A stretch of DNA of 64,000 nucleotides from the NCBI RefSeq assembly GCF_963583255.1, contig NC_084817.1, forward strand, positions 16,270,489 to 16,334,488. Direction: 5' to 3'. The notes beneath the pieces were generated by a model, which was given only the letters and a program-made list of their open reading frames with translations, was not told the DNA's origin and searched no databases. This stretch comes from Pyrus communis (lineage: Eukaryota > Streptophyta > Magnoliopsida > Rosales > Rosaceae). A program made the position numbers and the translations under genes. This document shows positions 12,369 to 24,793 of the stretch, piece by piece. Each line of letters begins with the position of its first letter. The first letter of the stretch is position 1.

Positions 12369-14967
12369 TGATAGGAGCATATTTATGCGACTTAAATGGC
12401 TTGTTCTCGTACATTTACGTTATGTTTCTTTAGTTATTTTAGTTCTTTATGCTTCTTTTGTGTGTTTTCAGGTTCTAAGGGCAAAGTATGCAAAAGGATG
12501 CCTTTTGGAGCCTTTTGGAGCAAATTAGAGATTGGAATGGATATCATATGCTTGGAGCCAAAAGGATGGACGAAATTGAAGACTTGAAGTAGGAAAGTTA
12601 AATCCTAAAAAGACCTCATGTTTGAGCATCATTGAAAACTCCTACGCATTTTAGAACACAAAAACAACATTCCTAGCAACCTTAGGACATTGTCGTGTGT
12701 TTCCTTGTGTCTCCCTTCCTTGCCATGCAAGGAAGGGCTTTGTTCCCTATTTTAAATACTTAAACACTACCACTTATCATTCACCACATATCATTCACCA
12801 CTTATCATATCATACATTCATTTACCACTTATCATAATCATTCACTTATCACTTAACATATCATACACTTATCACTTATCACTCATAATCATCTACACAT
12901 TTCAACCATTTAAACACATGTACTTCACCTACAACATCCACCTACTTCACCTTCACCTACAACATCCACCTACTTCACCTACAACATCCACCTACTTCAC
13001 CTACAAATGACATAGCCATATGTTCCCTCCACTACTCCTATAAATACCCTTGCATTCATTCATTCAAAAACATCTCATTTCAAACACAACACCCCTCAAA
13101 CACTTCCATTATTCCCTAGCCGTGAGCTTCCCATCTTCCCCTTATAATCCAAAAACCATTTCTCCATTCCCCTTCCACTTCTCCACCACTCCTTTTCCAT
13201 TCCACACTTCCATCCCCCAAACCAATTATCCCTAGACCTTATGCTTCAATAAAGAGGAAGAGAAGAGGGCCTAAACGTTCATACAATTCAAGTTTGAGTT
13301 GTTGGAATGTTCAGGTGTTTCTTTGATTTCAATGTTTAAATTCAATTCTCTTTGTTTGTACGTATGAGGAATGGAAGAGAAGAGTGCCTAAACGTTCATA
13401 CAATTCAAGTTTGAGTTGTTGGAATGTTTAGGTGTTTCTTTGATTTCAAAGTTATAATAAACTAAACCCCCCCTTGGCTAGGGGGGGATTCGAAATATAT
13501 GTTTATGCTTGCATTTTGATTTGATTACTTCTAATTGCGTTTCATAAGTTGTGGATTCAATTTGTTTAACCGTTTGATTGATAACTTATTTATGTATGTT
13601 TATTAAGAATGCGCGCTTAATTTTCATGCATGAATATGACGCTAGAATATAAGTGAGTTTCACCTAATAGTTACGAACTTATATTCACAAGTAGTGGAGG
13701 TTGCTTATAAACAATCGCGTTAAACGAATTCTTGGCATAAGTTTCATGCGTATTCCATAGTAACGAATGCCTCGTCAACACTTATAGTTTTCATGATGCT
13801 TAATGATCTTTGATTGTATCTTTATTGTGCTTTTCACGTAAAGGACTTTTGGAGAATGTTGTGAATTGCGTTGCGCTAACCCATCCAATTCATTAACTTA
13901 AGGAAAACTTGACGGTTAATTTAAGCGGACCTAATTGACCCGGGGCGTTGAGAATTAATGATTTATTGAAATGCAATTGGAAATCGTTTTATTATGCAAG
14001 TATAACATATGTGGAGATGAACCCCGTAGCTAACTTTCCATCCATTTGTTCTTTCTTTTCTTGTTTCTATTTTCATGTTTAATTTAACTTGTTATTCAAT
14101 TATGTTAAACATGTGAAACTAATTTCTTTTTAGTTAGAGGCGAATTTGAAGCCATGGACATATGTTGGTTATGATTTGATTTACTCCAGTTATGAACTCA
14201 TGAACTTTAGATGTGGGTTACTTTTCTGTTTTGATTAAGAACTTGTTTATGTATGTGGGTTGAGGGTCGACACTTAATTTGCATGTCTAAACTTGATGCT
14301 AGGATATAAGGGAATTTCACCTAATCGTTATGAACTTATATTCATGAGTAGTAAAGATCGCTAGTCACGATTGTGTTTAGTAAACCCTAGGCTGGATTAA
14401 CATGCGTATTCCATAGTTATGAATGCCTAGTCGATGTTTATGATTTCCGTTGAACTTAATGATCTTTGTTGAATGTCTCTATCATGCGTATTCCATGGTT
14501 AGGGACTTTGATTAGGAATAATTTGGTTGTAATGCGTATCCCATTCAATCCAATGAATCTAGGGAAATCTGAAAGTTAGTTTAAGCGAACCTAATTAACT
14601 TGGAGCATTGTCATTCATCGTTTGTTGAAGTCATAACTGGGAGTCAATTTATATGCTTATGTTCATGTGTGGATAAGGAACCCTCTAACTAGTTGTTCAT
14701 CATTCTAATTCATTAATTTCGTTTTTAGAATCTGTTTTAATTCCAAGTTTCTGTTTTAGTTTAAATTCATCCAAAACCAATCCCCCATTTATTTTAAAGT
14801 GTTAGATTAGTTAGAAATACATTCATATTGTTATTTTACGTTTTTGAGTCAAATCCAAGTGATTAACAATCCCTCCTAATCCCCGGTCCAGAACGATCCC
14901 TACTTATACATATACTACAATTTGACGAAAAGAGGGTTTAATTTGTGTGCGTATAAATCTCGCATCA
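12369..14967 (+). repeat. 3' LTR of the complete element
   Basis: Same start and end words as the 5' LTR and the same length, 2599 bp. One difference noticed: near 14881 it reads aatcccc where the 5' copy reads aattccc. Confidence 0.93.
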
Positions 14968-15638
14968 TGTGTTACGTGTGGAGAAGGACCCTTTAGCTAG
15001 CTAATCACCCATCAATTCACCCAAATTCGTATCCCTTTACTTAGTTTCTGCAATTTGTTTGTTTAAGTTTTAGATTCGTCAAAAACACAATCCCCTTTAC
15101 TTTGTTGTGTCAAATTAGTTAGAATCTGTCAAAACTTGTGTTTTTAAGTGTTTTGAGTCAAGTTAAAATCAATTTTCATCCAAATCAACCTTTAGTGTCT
15201 AGTTTGAGTCTATTTGATTATTTTGTGTTGTTTTGAGTCTCTTTAGTTTGTTTTGAGTTCTTTGAGTCTAGTTAAGTGTTTTTAAGCCTAGTTTTGTGTT
15301 TTTGAGTCAGTTTTAAGTAGATTAGCAATCCCTCCTAATCCTCGGCCTAGAACAATCCCTACTTACATCTTTACTACAATTGTCAATAAGAGGGTTTAAT
15401 TTGAGTGCTAGTTTATAATACATCACCCCTTATGAATTATGAGGTCCGTAACTTTGCAGATGCAGGTATATGCAGTTGCAACCACTGAAGCTAATTTCCA
15501 CCGAATTGCCTTTTTCATATTCCTTTATGATGTATTGCTTGTTGTCTGGTCTATGTGTTATCGACATGATGGATCTTTTAAATGGACTGAGTCATTCAGA
15601 ATATAGTAAAGTTCAATCTGATTCGATTTCCTTTGCAG

Positions 15639-15773
15639 GGCTCTGGTGGTGTTACAGTGAAGAAAACCGGCCAAGCTCTTGTTTTTGGTATATATGAGGA
15701 GCCCTTGACTCCAGGACAATGTAATATGATTGTGGAAAGGTTGGGAGGCTACTTGATTGATCAGGGCCTATAA
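15639..15773 (+). other. Profilin exon 3
   Basis: Acceptor tttgcag ends at 15638. The 44 codons run from [17 protein letters not shown] to IDQGL with TAA at 15771-15773. No stop or frame change. One Lys codon expected at the start of this exon is absent. Confidence 0.9.
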
Positions 15774-17100
15774 CTCATATCACCATCATGATTTTCATAT
15801 CCTTAAGTTCTCTTTTTTGGCTTGCATATACTTGTTGGTAGTGTTATTGAAAATAACCGTGACGGAAGGATTGTCTTTTCGTGTTCTAGGATTTGTTCAT
15901 CTGTTCGATTTTTCTGTTTTCTTTAAGTTCTGAGTATCCTTTTGGAATTTTCACCTTACGACAGTGTGGTAAAAATTATTTTTTCTATGCAAAAGAAGAA
16001 ATGTTCTTGTATTATATATGCGGTGGCAAAAAATGTTAGTGTCTTTGAACCACATTATTGTTAACTTATTGTGAGGTTTAGCACACTCTCTCACTCCCTT
16101 AATATAGTAATATCGTTTGTTTAAAAATAAAAATTCTCAACCGTAACCAACAATTGGATGCAAGTTGGAAAAAAATGAGCCTAGGTGGAGATTGGAGTAT
16201 AACTCGTCAATGCCCAACTCATCTCCTCTTGGCAGGCCCTTTGCACATCTGTGGACCGATTTCAGCGATGTGCTCCAAGTACTCGACAAAATACCGCATA
16301 CAGTAGTTGATCCATGTATTAGTTGGTATGAGTTTGGTTGAGTTTGGCCTTAATCTCACAGGGTATTCATTCAACGTGGGTAAGTATCAAATATCGAACG
16401 AGAGAAAAATAAAATTCAAGCAAGTTTATGGTAAAATTTTACCACTTTCCTTATTGATTTGCATTCATCATATATCATAATTTTTATAGCTTAGCTTAAA
16501 GTTATAAACCACCTGATAAAATCTCAACTCTGTCTCTGAAATTGACTATTTCTGCCACACTCTAAAAATATGTTAAAATAGACACAAAATAAGATAAATT
16601 AGTAGAAACCCTTAATCCTCTACGACCATCGTAAAATATGATATTGATGGGTGGTTGAAGGTAGAAAAATAAATATGGATGGATAAAGGGGAGGGAGATA
16701 ATGGTTGGTAGGCCATGATTGGCGATCACTAATTCTGAATTGATGTGAGAAGGTTTGTTTGCCCATCAAGTCCTATCTATATCTCTTGTATATCGATTTA
16801 TATTATATACATAATATGGAGCTCAAATCTTACAAGGAGTTTGATTTCTGGTGTGCTAAGACACAAGAGGTGGCACCTTGTTGTGGTTTACTTTTAACTT
16901 TCCTTGATGATTTGAATAGTTTATATTATAATTCATGTAGTTATATATTCTTTTTATAAAAAGTTAGACAAATTCAAAATCACAAAGAACTTCCAATTAA
17001 AATGAAGAAAATAGACGAATATAGTACTTCAAAGAAAACTAAAATGGCTACAATTTGATCCAACATTCATACGGTTTCTTATTTTGGTGACTTTTTGGTA
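15774..17100. other. Profilin 3' flank and AT-rich intergenic sequence
   Basis: Contains the former 3' UTR and then AT-rich sequence. No coding frame, RNA gene or clear element end was recognised. Confidence 0.5.
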
Positions 17101-18540
17101 AACATGTGTTGGGGGATTTTTAGGTCGAACTAGAGTTGGGGTATACACCATTTGTTCTCCTAGTCAGTTTGAATACCGAGTCCAAGGATACCTCGAAAGG
17201 ATGAGCGTGTCTCTCTTGATTGGTTCGATTAATGGTTCGAAGACAGCACAATTGGACAAATAATGACTTGCCTAAGCAAAGCGTGGCGTGGATGCTAGAA
17301 GCTTGTTGGCTTAGCGTGAGAGAGAACTTTGCTTGATTGCATGATGTTCAAAGTGAGGTGATATGGGTTTCCTAGGGTTCTTAGAGAGCTTTTATTGACT
17401 GAGGAAGATCAAAGGAAGCTTAGAGGAACCACTAAGATTGTATGAAGATGACTATCTCCAGGATTCAAGGTTGCTTGCACTTAGAGAGTGATTTCCCTTA
17501 CTTGCTGCAGTACAACCTTGAATTCCTTTCATTCTCTCTCTAAACGTAAGAAGTACGCATAATGTCAACATTAAATGTTTATGGGACGCAAGTAGAAAAA
17601 CCTCATAAGGGTACGACCAACTCAGGTGGGGTGCCTTGTTAAAACCTAGTTTAGTAGCAAAAATCCAGTGAGAAAAATGCTCATAATCGTAGAGAAAAAA
17701 AGTACATTGATCAAGTGATTATACTTCTGTGTTGGAATTAAATTCACGCACTTCCACAGACGGAGGCGAGAACCAAGTCGAAATTATCCATGATCATCGG
17801 TGAGGGTAGAAGAGGTTGATTAGGGGTGTGGTTGAATCCGAAAATGATTGCCTACATATCTTCAGGAAGGATAATCAAACCACGGGTGTAGTTCTACAAA
17901 AGAATGGCGTGAACCATCCTTGATAAATAACCTATTGTGGGGCATTGGGAGATGAGTTCTCTATGCATGTATCTACGTGTGGACGACAACGTAAGGGCCT
18001 CTGTTAGGCATTGAGAGAATATGTGTAGAGAAGTCTAAAAGAGAGATAGAAGTGTAGGTGAATATCTATGGTAGTCTTGTAGAGAATAAAATGATCGTCC
18101 TAGAGGGAGATAGATCCGAGAAAGAGTAATCGAAGTCTCTTGATAAATACCCAGGCTAGTGTATATATAGGGATCTTGAGAGTTCTTGTAGGAAAAATAA
18201 TCTTTATCAAATCGGGAGACTATCTAGGAGGAAATCTAGGATAAAATATCCAATCTCCCTAGAATCATGATTATATTGCCTAATCCCTAAGATATCTTAA
18301 TTTGACTTTAACTAGGGCTTCCTTTACTTGGGAGACAAGTAATATCTTTAATAGGCCTAAGCCTATCCAACTAGACTACGCTCCATGGGCTTTGGGCATT
18401 CCGATCATTCTCAGGCTCAAAAAATCATGGTCCCACATTTTGGATACTCTCCCTGAGTTTGACAAAACTTCCAAAAATGAGAACTACAAGCAATTCAGAT
18501 CAAATAATTTACACATACGAACTCCTTGGATGAGGTTCTA
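17101..18540 (-). mobile_element. Probable 3' end and LTR region of the minus-strand copia element
   Basis: Non-coding sequence directly beyond the RNase H remnant. It has runs of short purine blocks and a TATA-like cluster (gtatatataggg, about 18162). Its place suggests the element's 3' untranslated region and LTR. Exact ends and a matching second LTR could not be found, so only the general assignment is supported. Confidence 0.4.
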
Positions 18541-19110
18541 AAATGTGGACTTTGGTAATGACTTTGTGAAGAGATTGGCTAGGTTGTCCTGGGTATAGAT
18601 TTCATTGATTTTAATGTTCTGATGCTTTTGTTTTTGATGTAAAAAGAAGAATTTTGGTGTAATATGCTTGGTGTTCTCTTCTTTGATGTATCCCTTCTTA
18701 ATCTAGTAGATACATGTTGCGTTGTCTTCATAAATCGTTGTAGGGGTGTCAATGATGAAATAAAGACAACAGGTGCTTCAAATATGTTCCATTACTCCTC
18801 TTAGCCAGTAACATTCACGAGTATCTTCATGTAGGGCAAAGATCTCAGCATGGTCCAAAGAAGTCACAATTAAGGATTGTTTGGTGGATGTCCAAGATAT
18901 TATGGTATCACTAATGGTAAAGACGTAACCATTTGAGAACATGCCTGATATGAATCGAATAAGTAACCTGCATCATCGTAACCAACAAGGCGAGAACGAA
19001 CCCTAGGATTGATGGGGCGGAGATTGCTCTCAAGGATTTGTATAGGTAAAACAAACCTAGATCTAGCGTACCCTTGAGGTAGCAGAAGTTGTCTTTAACA
19101 CTAGTTTAGT
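18541..19110 (-). pseudogene. Copia RNase H remnant
   Basis: Read on the minus strand, this stretch follows the RT remnant and keeps the order of copia RNase H words (segments resembling the RSQTGYVF, TKQSL..TSS and AEI..L blocks), but with stops and frame changes. It is the 3' coding end of the dismembered minus-strand copia element. Confidence 0.5.
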
Positions 19111-19210
19111 GTCTGCACGTGGGTGTATTGCTGCATTTTTCCAAAAGATATGCAGCCAAGAAGATGTCCAGTTTAGTGCACTTTTAAGTACAATAAAGCA
19201 CCAATTGCAC

Positions 19211-19474
19211 TCAAGTATGAAACTTCAGGCTCCAAAACCTTTTCCTTATCCTCCTTCGAAGGAAATGATCTCGTTTAACATTTATTGTCCAAATGACCAT
19301 GGAAGTGCTTAAAGGCTTCCCTTTATCCTCAGTAAAACGACGCAACACCTTCCAAGTGTAGTTCAATTGATGTACTAGAAATCCATCTGAACAATCCTCG
19401 ATCTTCAGGCCAGGACAATATCGAATTTTCCCAAGATCATATTTATGCAACTTTGTTATCTTATCTCTTTGCAT
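19211..19474 (-). pseudogene. Copia reverse transcriptase fragment (C-terminal part)
   Basis: Reads DLGKIRYCPGLKIEDCSDGFLVHQLNYTWKVLRRF, matching the copia RT segment after the YVDD site (DLG.. YCLGLE). It is the same family as the fragment at 524-793 but on the opposite strand. The frame is cut at about 19438 where a gypsy-family LTR begins; the rest of the RT resumes at about 23521. Confidence 0.8.
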
Positions 19475-19748
19475 TTACTTAGTTAATTTCCATTTATTAT
19501 AGTAATTTAAGTTATTTTGGTTTTATTGTAGGTCTGGTTGCTAAAGTTGACAATTAGAGATCAAATAGAGCAATTTGGAGCAGTTTTGGACTTGGATTGA
19601 ATAGCATGTGTGGATAGCATATGTGATGGACGTTTTTGGTGTTTAAAAGGTGTTAAACATGTGTTAAAATCTGGAGAAATTAAAGTTAAGGCTTGGAAGA
19701 CAAGCAATTGCACAAGAAAGAGGAATCCTAGTTGAAGTAAAACATTAT

Positions 19749-19780
<32 letters not shown>

Positions 19781-22700
19781 CCAGTTGCAAGGAAGAATCC
19801 TAATCACATTCCAACACTCTCCAACTATTTCTTAGAGTCCTAAAATAATGCAAAACTCCTAATCCCTTTCCTCCTTGGATTTAGCCGTGCCCTATATATA
19901 AAGTGTCTTGCAACATTTTAGAAGTGTGCCACACCTACCATTCATCCATTGAAGTTACTAGAATTTTCAGAGTTCTTTCTATCTTTGTTTTAAGTTTCAA
20001 TGTTTATTTTAGATAGCTTTTCAATTATGATGAACATGCGTAACTAAATTTCTTTTTAGCTAGAGGTGAATTCGAAGTTATGATCATATGTTTTATATAA
20101 ATTGATTACATCTAGTTATTGTTTTATAAAACATGAATGCGATTACTTATCTGCTTTATAGAAAACTTATTCTTGTATGTTTATTAACGATGCATACTTA
20201 GTTTGCATGTAGGGATTGGATGCTAGAATATAAGGGAATTTCACCTAATCGTTATGAACTTATGTTTGCAAGTAGTAAAAGTCACTTGTCATGATTGAGT
20301 TAAGTAAATTCTTGGCAGAGATATCATGCTTTTCATAGTTACAAATGTTTTGTCAATGCTTATGATTTTCATAGAACTTAATGATCTTTGAGATGTATCT
20401 CTATCATGCTTTTCATAGTTAGGGAACTTGAGAAGAATAATTTGGTTGCGTTGCTGAGTCCAATTCAAAGAACTTAGGAAAATCTAAGAGTTAATTAGTG
20501 TTTTTCACGGTTAATTTGGAGCATTGTCATTCATGGTTTATAGGAAGAATAACTGGAAATCGATTTTTATGCATATGTTTCATGTGTGGAGAAGAATCCT
20601 TTAGCTATCATTTCATCCATATTTCATTCACAACTTAATTTACTTGCTACCATTTACTCTTGTTTTAATTAAATTCGTCCAAAATCCCCCAGTCACTGTT
20701 TTGTTGTTAGTTTAACTTAGTTTTTGGTTTTATAAGTTTAATTTCTGTTGATTAGCATCCCTTCTAATCCCTGGAATAGAACAATGCCTACTTACTTGTA
20801 CTACGATTGCATAATTTATAGTGATTAATTTGTGTGTTAGTTTCTATCACATCAAATTTTCGCACCGTTGCCGGGGATTAGTAAAATTGCTAATCAGTCT
20901 ATGTTCTTTGTTTGTTTTTCTTCTGATATTTGATTTAGTTTTATTTCTTTGATTTTAGGTACTAGAGAAGCAAGACATGGCAATTGCCAATCTTCAAGCT
21001 CAAATGGCAAATCTTACTTCTCTTATGTCTCAGTATATCGAAAGGTCCACAATGCAAAATGTGGCTACATTTGGTGTATCCTCTAGGCAAGGATATCAAA
21101 CTAGTCAATGTCCTCAATTCATTGAGAATGGAGGTTAGGATAGTGTCAATGCCTGGGGTTATCAAGGCCATAATCAATCAAGGAACCACTTGTTTTCCAA
21201 CACTTACACTCTAGGTTGGAGAGACCATTCAAATTTTATGTGGAGGGAACCTCAACAAGTTTAACATGAAGGATGTTGGCAGCCATCTCAGGAGTTCTAT
21301 CCAAGATCTATCTAGCCACCATAAATTCCCCCCACACCAATTCCAACCAAATTCAAGTATGTCCATGTTAAAATTCTTCAATCACTAAATACTTTTTGTT
21401 CTTCTTTGACTCAGGATTTAGAAAACCAAGCTGAAGAGGTGGTCGAATTAAAGAAACAACTTGGACAAATCATGGAATTCATTGGACAAATTCGAGAACA
21501 AAGTGAACTCCCTAGCTTAACCATTGTCAATCTGATGGGAGATTTTGAAATCGCTGAAGCTATCACTTTGAGAAGTGGTATGGAGGTTGTAGGTGATTTG
21601 AAGGTGTCTAACCATAGCCTAGAAGTAGAAAAAGATGATCTATTTGAAGAGGAGGACGAAAACTCAGCCACGGTAAGCTTAGAAGAAGCCTTGTTGCAGC
21701 ACCAAATCATCTTGAATCCTAGTACCGCCACCACCCTAGCTCCACCACCATCCAATTCTAGTAAGGTTGTTCCGAATTTGATTTTTTCTAACCTTATTCC
21801 ACCAAATGTGCCTTTTCCTTGTAGATCTTTGCAATCCAAGAAAGAAGAGAATGAGAAAAACATCTTCGAAACCTTTCCAAAGGTGCAAGTTAATATCCCG
21901 ATTCTTGATACAATAAAGCAAGTTCCAGAATGTGCTATTTTTTTTAAAGAGCTTTGTACAACAAGAAGAAGGATTCAAGAGAAAGAAGTGGTTGGGGAAT
22001 ATCTAGATGAGGATTTGAGAAAAAAACCAAAAAGAGTCGTTTTTGTTGCTTGTTTGTATCTTAGGGAACCTTCCAACACAATGATGAGGATTTGGTTTTT
22101 AATTGCATGATTGTTAAAGAAAGTTACAAGCATGGGTGGAAGTTTGATATGCTCTTTGGTTAATACTTAGTTGTGGTTCTCATTTATGAATCTTATGTAA
22201 TCACAAAGAAGGGGAAAAAAAATCAGTTTTTGTAACATGCTTGAAGGAAGGAACTCAAACTAACGCTAGAACCCTATGACACTTGATTGGACAATTATTA
22301 ATCTATGATATTCTTGTTTTCTAAAGTTGTTGCATGATCTCATTATTTCTTTGCTTTGTTGCTACTTAGAATGCTTTTTCATCATTTTAGTTCCAAATAC
22401 AAGAATTCATGCCTGTTTCGTTCAAAGCATAAAATTGATTTCATAACAAATAACAAGATGAAGGTGTCTAGTTACCACTAGAGCCAAAAAGCCTTATCCC
22501 TTGCATATGTATCTAGGTTTAACTCCTTTGAGCCTTATTTAGCTTATTTTCTTTGTTAGCCTGCATTATCCCTACCTAGCCTAGTATAGGAATATCGATA
22601 CCCTTGTTCCGAAAGAATAGTGAAGCATGACTTATTGGGAATTCCTTTTGATCTACGATTTGCAAAAAAACTAGTGTGGGGGAAAGATTTGTTCTTTTGA

Positions 22701-23520
22701 ATCTAGTGAAGTAGTGTTTATGTTTTATGTTTCAAAGAAAGAAGAAAAAATTTGAAGAAAAAGTTGAGAAAAGAAAATAAAGAAAAGAAAAAAAAAAGCA
22801 GAAAAAAGGTTGAAAAAGGTGAGAATGAGTTCATAAGTGTTGGTTGTTGAAGAAGGGTCCAAAAATGTGAATCTGACCCTAAAGTTGTATGAAACTCCCC
22901 TTTGTGTTTATAGTTCGGTGTTGCAATCAAAAGTTGAATTCTAAGAGTTAATTTCATTACTTTGCTCACTTTAAGAACTTTTGTTTATCCTTAAACTTTT
23001 TTTGTTACCCAATACCTTAGCCCCGTTACAACCCTTAGACTTTTATCTTGATTGTTACGTGTTTCAATATGCGGAGTTTGGAATTGATACGAGCATATGG
23101 AATCCCTGGTTCTCGCTTCTAAGTAGTGGCATTCCGTTCATGAGATATATACATATTTGTATTAAAAATTCTAGAAAGTGCCTTCTTTGTTATAACATAT
23201 ATGAGCGCTACTCTACATGTTTACATCAATCTTCTCACAAATACTTAGTATAGGGAATGTAGTCAGAAAATCTATCTGAAAATAAAGAGCATATCTGGTG
23301 AGGAATTGAGTGAATTATGTAAGGCATGTTGCTACTTTAAAATGTTTTAATAAATTAAATGCGAGCTACTGAGTGGTTACTGTGGTTAAGTACAAGCTCT
23401 AGATTAAGGATTGCTAAAATCTATGTAAGTAGTGATTTTTAATATGTTATGTTTCATTGGAAATCCCTGAGGTAATTGTTGGAAGGTTTAGGGTTTTTTT
23501 TTTTTTTGTTTTCTTTGTGA
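19438..23520 (+). mobile_element. Truncated Athila/Tat-like element inserted in copia RT
   Basis: A 5'-truncated LTR (from CATATTTATGC near 19440 to ..CACATCA at 20854) is followed by a PBS-like site (about 20860-20877, two mismatches to the copy at 8251), gag sequence and the family's 3' non-coding part. It stops near 23520, just before the expected polypurine tract and 3' LTR, where copia RT sequence resumes. Protease and pol are missing: gag joins the 3' region directly near 22030. Loss of both outer ends means no target-site duplication can be read. Confidence 0.8.
20977..22110 (+). pseudogene. Degenerate gypsy gag (Athila/Tat-like)
   Basis: From ATG at 20977 a frame reads MAIANLQAQMANLTSLMSQY, then stops at 21136. 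Around 21200-21240 the typical gag words NTYT..GWRDHSNFMWRE can be seen in another frame. A third frame, 21406-22110, has a coiled-coil-like start (residues 1-35), AEAITLRSG, an acidic run, PFPCRSLQSKKEE, and KVQVNIPILDTIKQVPECA.FFKELC, the gag-to-protease linker of Athila/Tat elements. Its last 30 residues come from the 3' untranslated region, showing an internal deletion. Not functional. Confidence 0.8.
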
Positions 23521-24607
23521 CTTACCAAATACTTATTCAGATGGTTATACCACATTTGCCCAGATTGTTTCAATATGTAGAGTGATATCTTCAAACGAAT
23601 TGAGAAGGTGTTCTGGCTCTAGAACTATTTGATCTAGTGAATGTAAGTCATTCGGAAACTTACATATTCATTGTTGTATCGTGATCCCTATAGAGATACG
23701 CAGTTACCACGTGTATGAGCTGCATGTTTAGTTTTTCAGAAACTAACAAACTGATAAGGTTGTGGAACATTATGATGTCAATTACGAGGAAATATGTATC
23801 CTCGTAATTAATCCCAGGGTGTCGAGAGAAGCCTTGCGCTACAAGGTGTGCCTTATATTGCATTATTTCATTCTTCTCATTACGTTTTCATAAGAAAACT
23901 CACTTGTAGCCAACTGGCTTCACATGTAGAAGTGTAGGAAATACGGGCCTAAACACCATGCGTTTTGCAAGTGAGTCAAGTTTGACCTGGATTGCTTATT
24001 TATAGTTTAACCAATATGTTTTACGTCGACACTCATCAACGAAATGTGGTTCATTGTAATTGGTTAGTATGACATCAGTAGCTACTGTGTATGCAAAGGC
24101 AACTCATCTAAACTTGCATAATGGACTGAAATGTCACTATTCTTAGGGAGCGGAGACGTCTCGTTCAGGACGCCTTCGTAATTAGAATAACCTCATACGT
24201 TTAAACAATTGAGTAGGTGATGGTCAGATTCACACTAGATTCACTAGTTTGTGCCGATTTCCTCTTCCGGGGTTGTGAATCTTTTGAACCAACTGGTTTG
24301 CCATGCTTTAGGGTTAGAGCAAATGATTGGCTAGCTGCCAATGTACCTCGTCGTGCACTAGGTGAGACCGACCTCGCTTCGGGAACGACTCATTTTTTTG
24401 TGGCGATGTTACCGCATACTTTTGGTACTTTATCCTTGTAGGCATGTTTGTAGTAGGTATATATGATCTCTTTACCTTTGCTAGATCGGTAAAAGCATAT
24501 GACATACTTTGAGCAATGGTTTGTAGATCTAGAATATGACACACTTCAGTTTCAGAATGGGCAGTGCAAGGATCTAAATGACACATAGTGGGGGTAATCC
24601 ACAACAA
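23521..24607 (-). pseudogene. Copia RT N-terminal part and IN-RT linker
   Basis: Two recognisable pieces in different frames: 23660-23863 reads YKAHLVAQGFSRHPGINYEDTY, the classic start of the copia RT domain, and 24314-24607 reads the linker upstream of it (SETEVCHILDLQTIAQSMSYAFTDLAKV). Both are interrupted by stops. They belong to the same minus-strand element as the integrase at 26908-27288. Confidence 0.8.
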
Positions 24608-24793
24608 TTCACGATGTTCTTCAAGAGCGTTGCATTATTATTTCCCCATAATGACAGGAAGACTGTCTCATCTAATAATCCGCAAAACGTGTGGTAAAAA
24701 GATCATCTGTTAAGTTCTCTAAGTAGTGAATAAAGGATGGTAAATTATAACCGACATATATTTTCATTATTCTCTAAGGACCCGATGAATAGG

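Larger units (their letters stand above)
5647..14967 (+). mobile_element. Complete non-autonomous LTR retrotransposon (LARD-like), 9.3 kb
   Basis: Two direct LTRs of 2599 bp (5647-8245 and 12369-14967) enclose a 4123-bp internal region. Both flanks carry TGTGT (5642-5646 and 14968-14972), a perfect target-site duplication. A primer-binding site follows the 5' LTR and a G-rich polypurine tract precedes the 3' LTR. No gag, protease, RT, RNase H or integrase frame is recognisable, so it must be mobilised by proteins from a relative; a truncated relative with gag sequence lies at 19438-23520. It is inserted into a solo LTR of its own family, in the same orientation. The LTR copies differ at one position noticed by eye (near 8159/14881), pointing to a very recent insertion. 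Confidence 0.95.
4234..15425 (+). mobile_element. Solo LTR (gypsy, Athila/Tat-like family), split by a nested element
   Basis: The LTR starts TGATAGGAGCATATTTATGC at 4234 and ends ..ATACATCA at 15425. The flanks 4229-4233 and 15426-15430 are both CCCCT, a perfect 5-bp target-site duplication. The LTR itself is 4234-5646 plus 14968-15425 (about 1.87 kb); the middle is a younger element. No internal region is left, so this is a solo LTR produced by recombination between two LTRs. It sits in intron 2 of the profilin pseudogene. Confidence 0.92.
2582..15773 (+). pseudogene. PRF: Profilin pseudogene, three exons, intron 2 filled with retrotransposons
   Basis: Profilins bind G-actin and poly-proline and control actin assembly in the cytosol; plant profilins of about 131 residues are known pan-allergens. 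Exons at 2582-2704, 3061-3195 and 15639-15773 encode 41, 45 and 44 codons, matching the standard plant profilin layout with GT..AG introns. Recognisable segments are [37 protein letters not shown] and [18 protein letters not shown], so the fold-defining core is there. Two defects are visible: codon 35 of exon 1 is TAG (2684-2686) where plant profilins have Gln, and one Lys of the usual GKKGSGG is missing at the exon 2/3 junction. The second intron is about 12.4 kb because of the nested elements at 4234-15425. A single-base assembly error at codon 35 cannot be excluded, but the extra substitutions (S2L, D8Y) also suggest relaxed selection. Confidence 0.9.
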
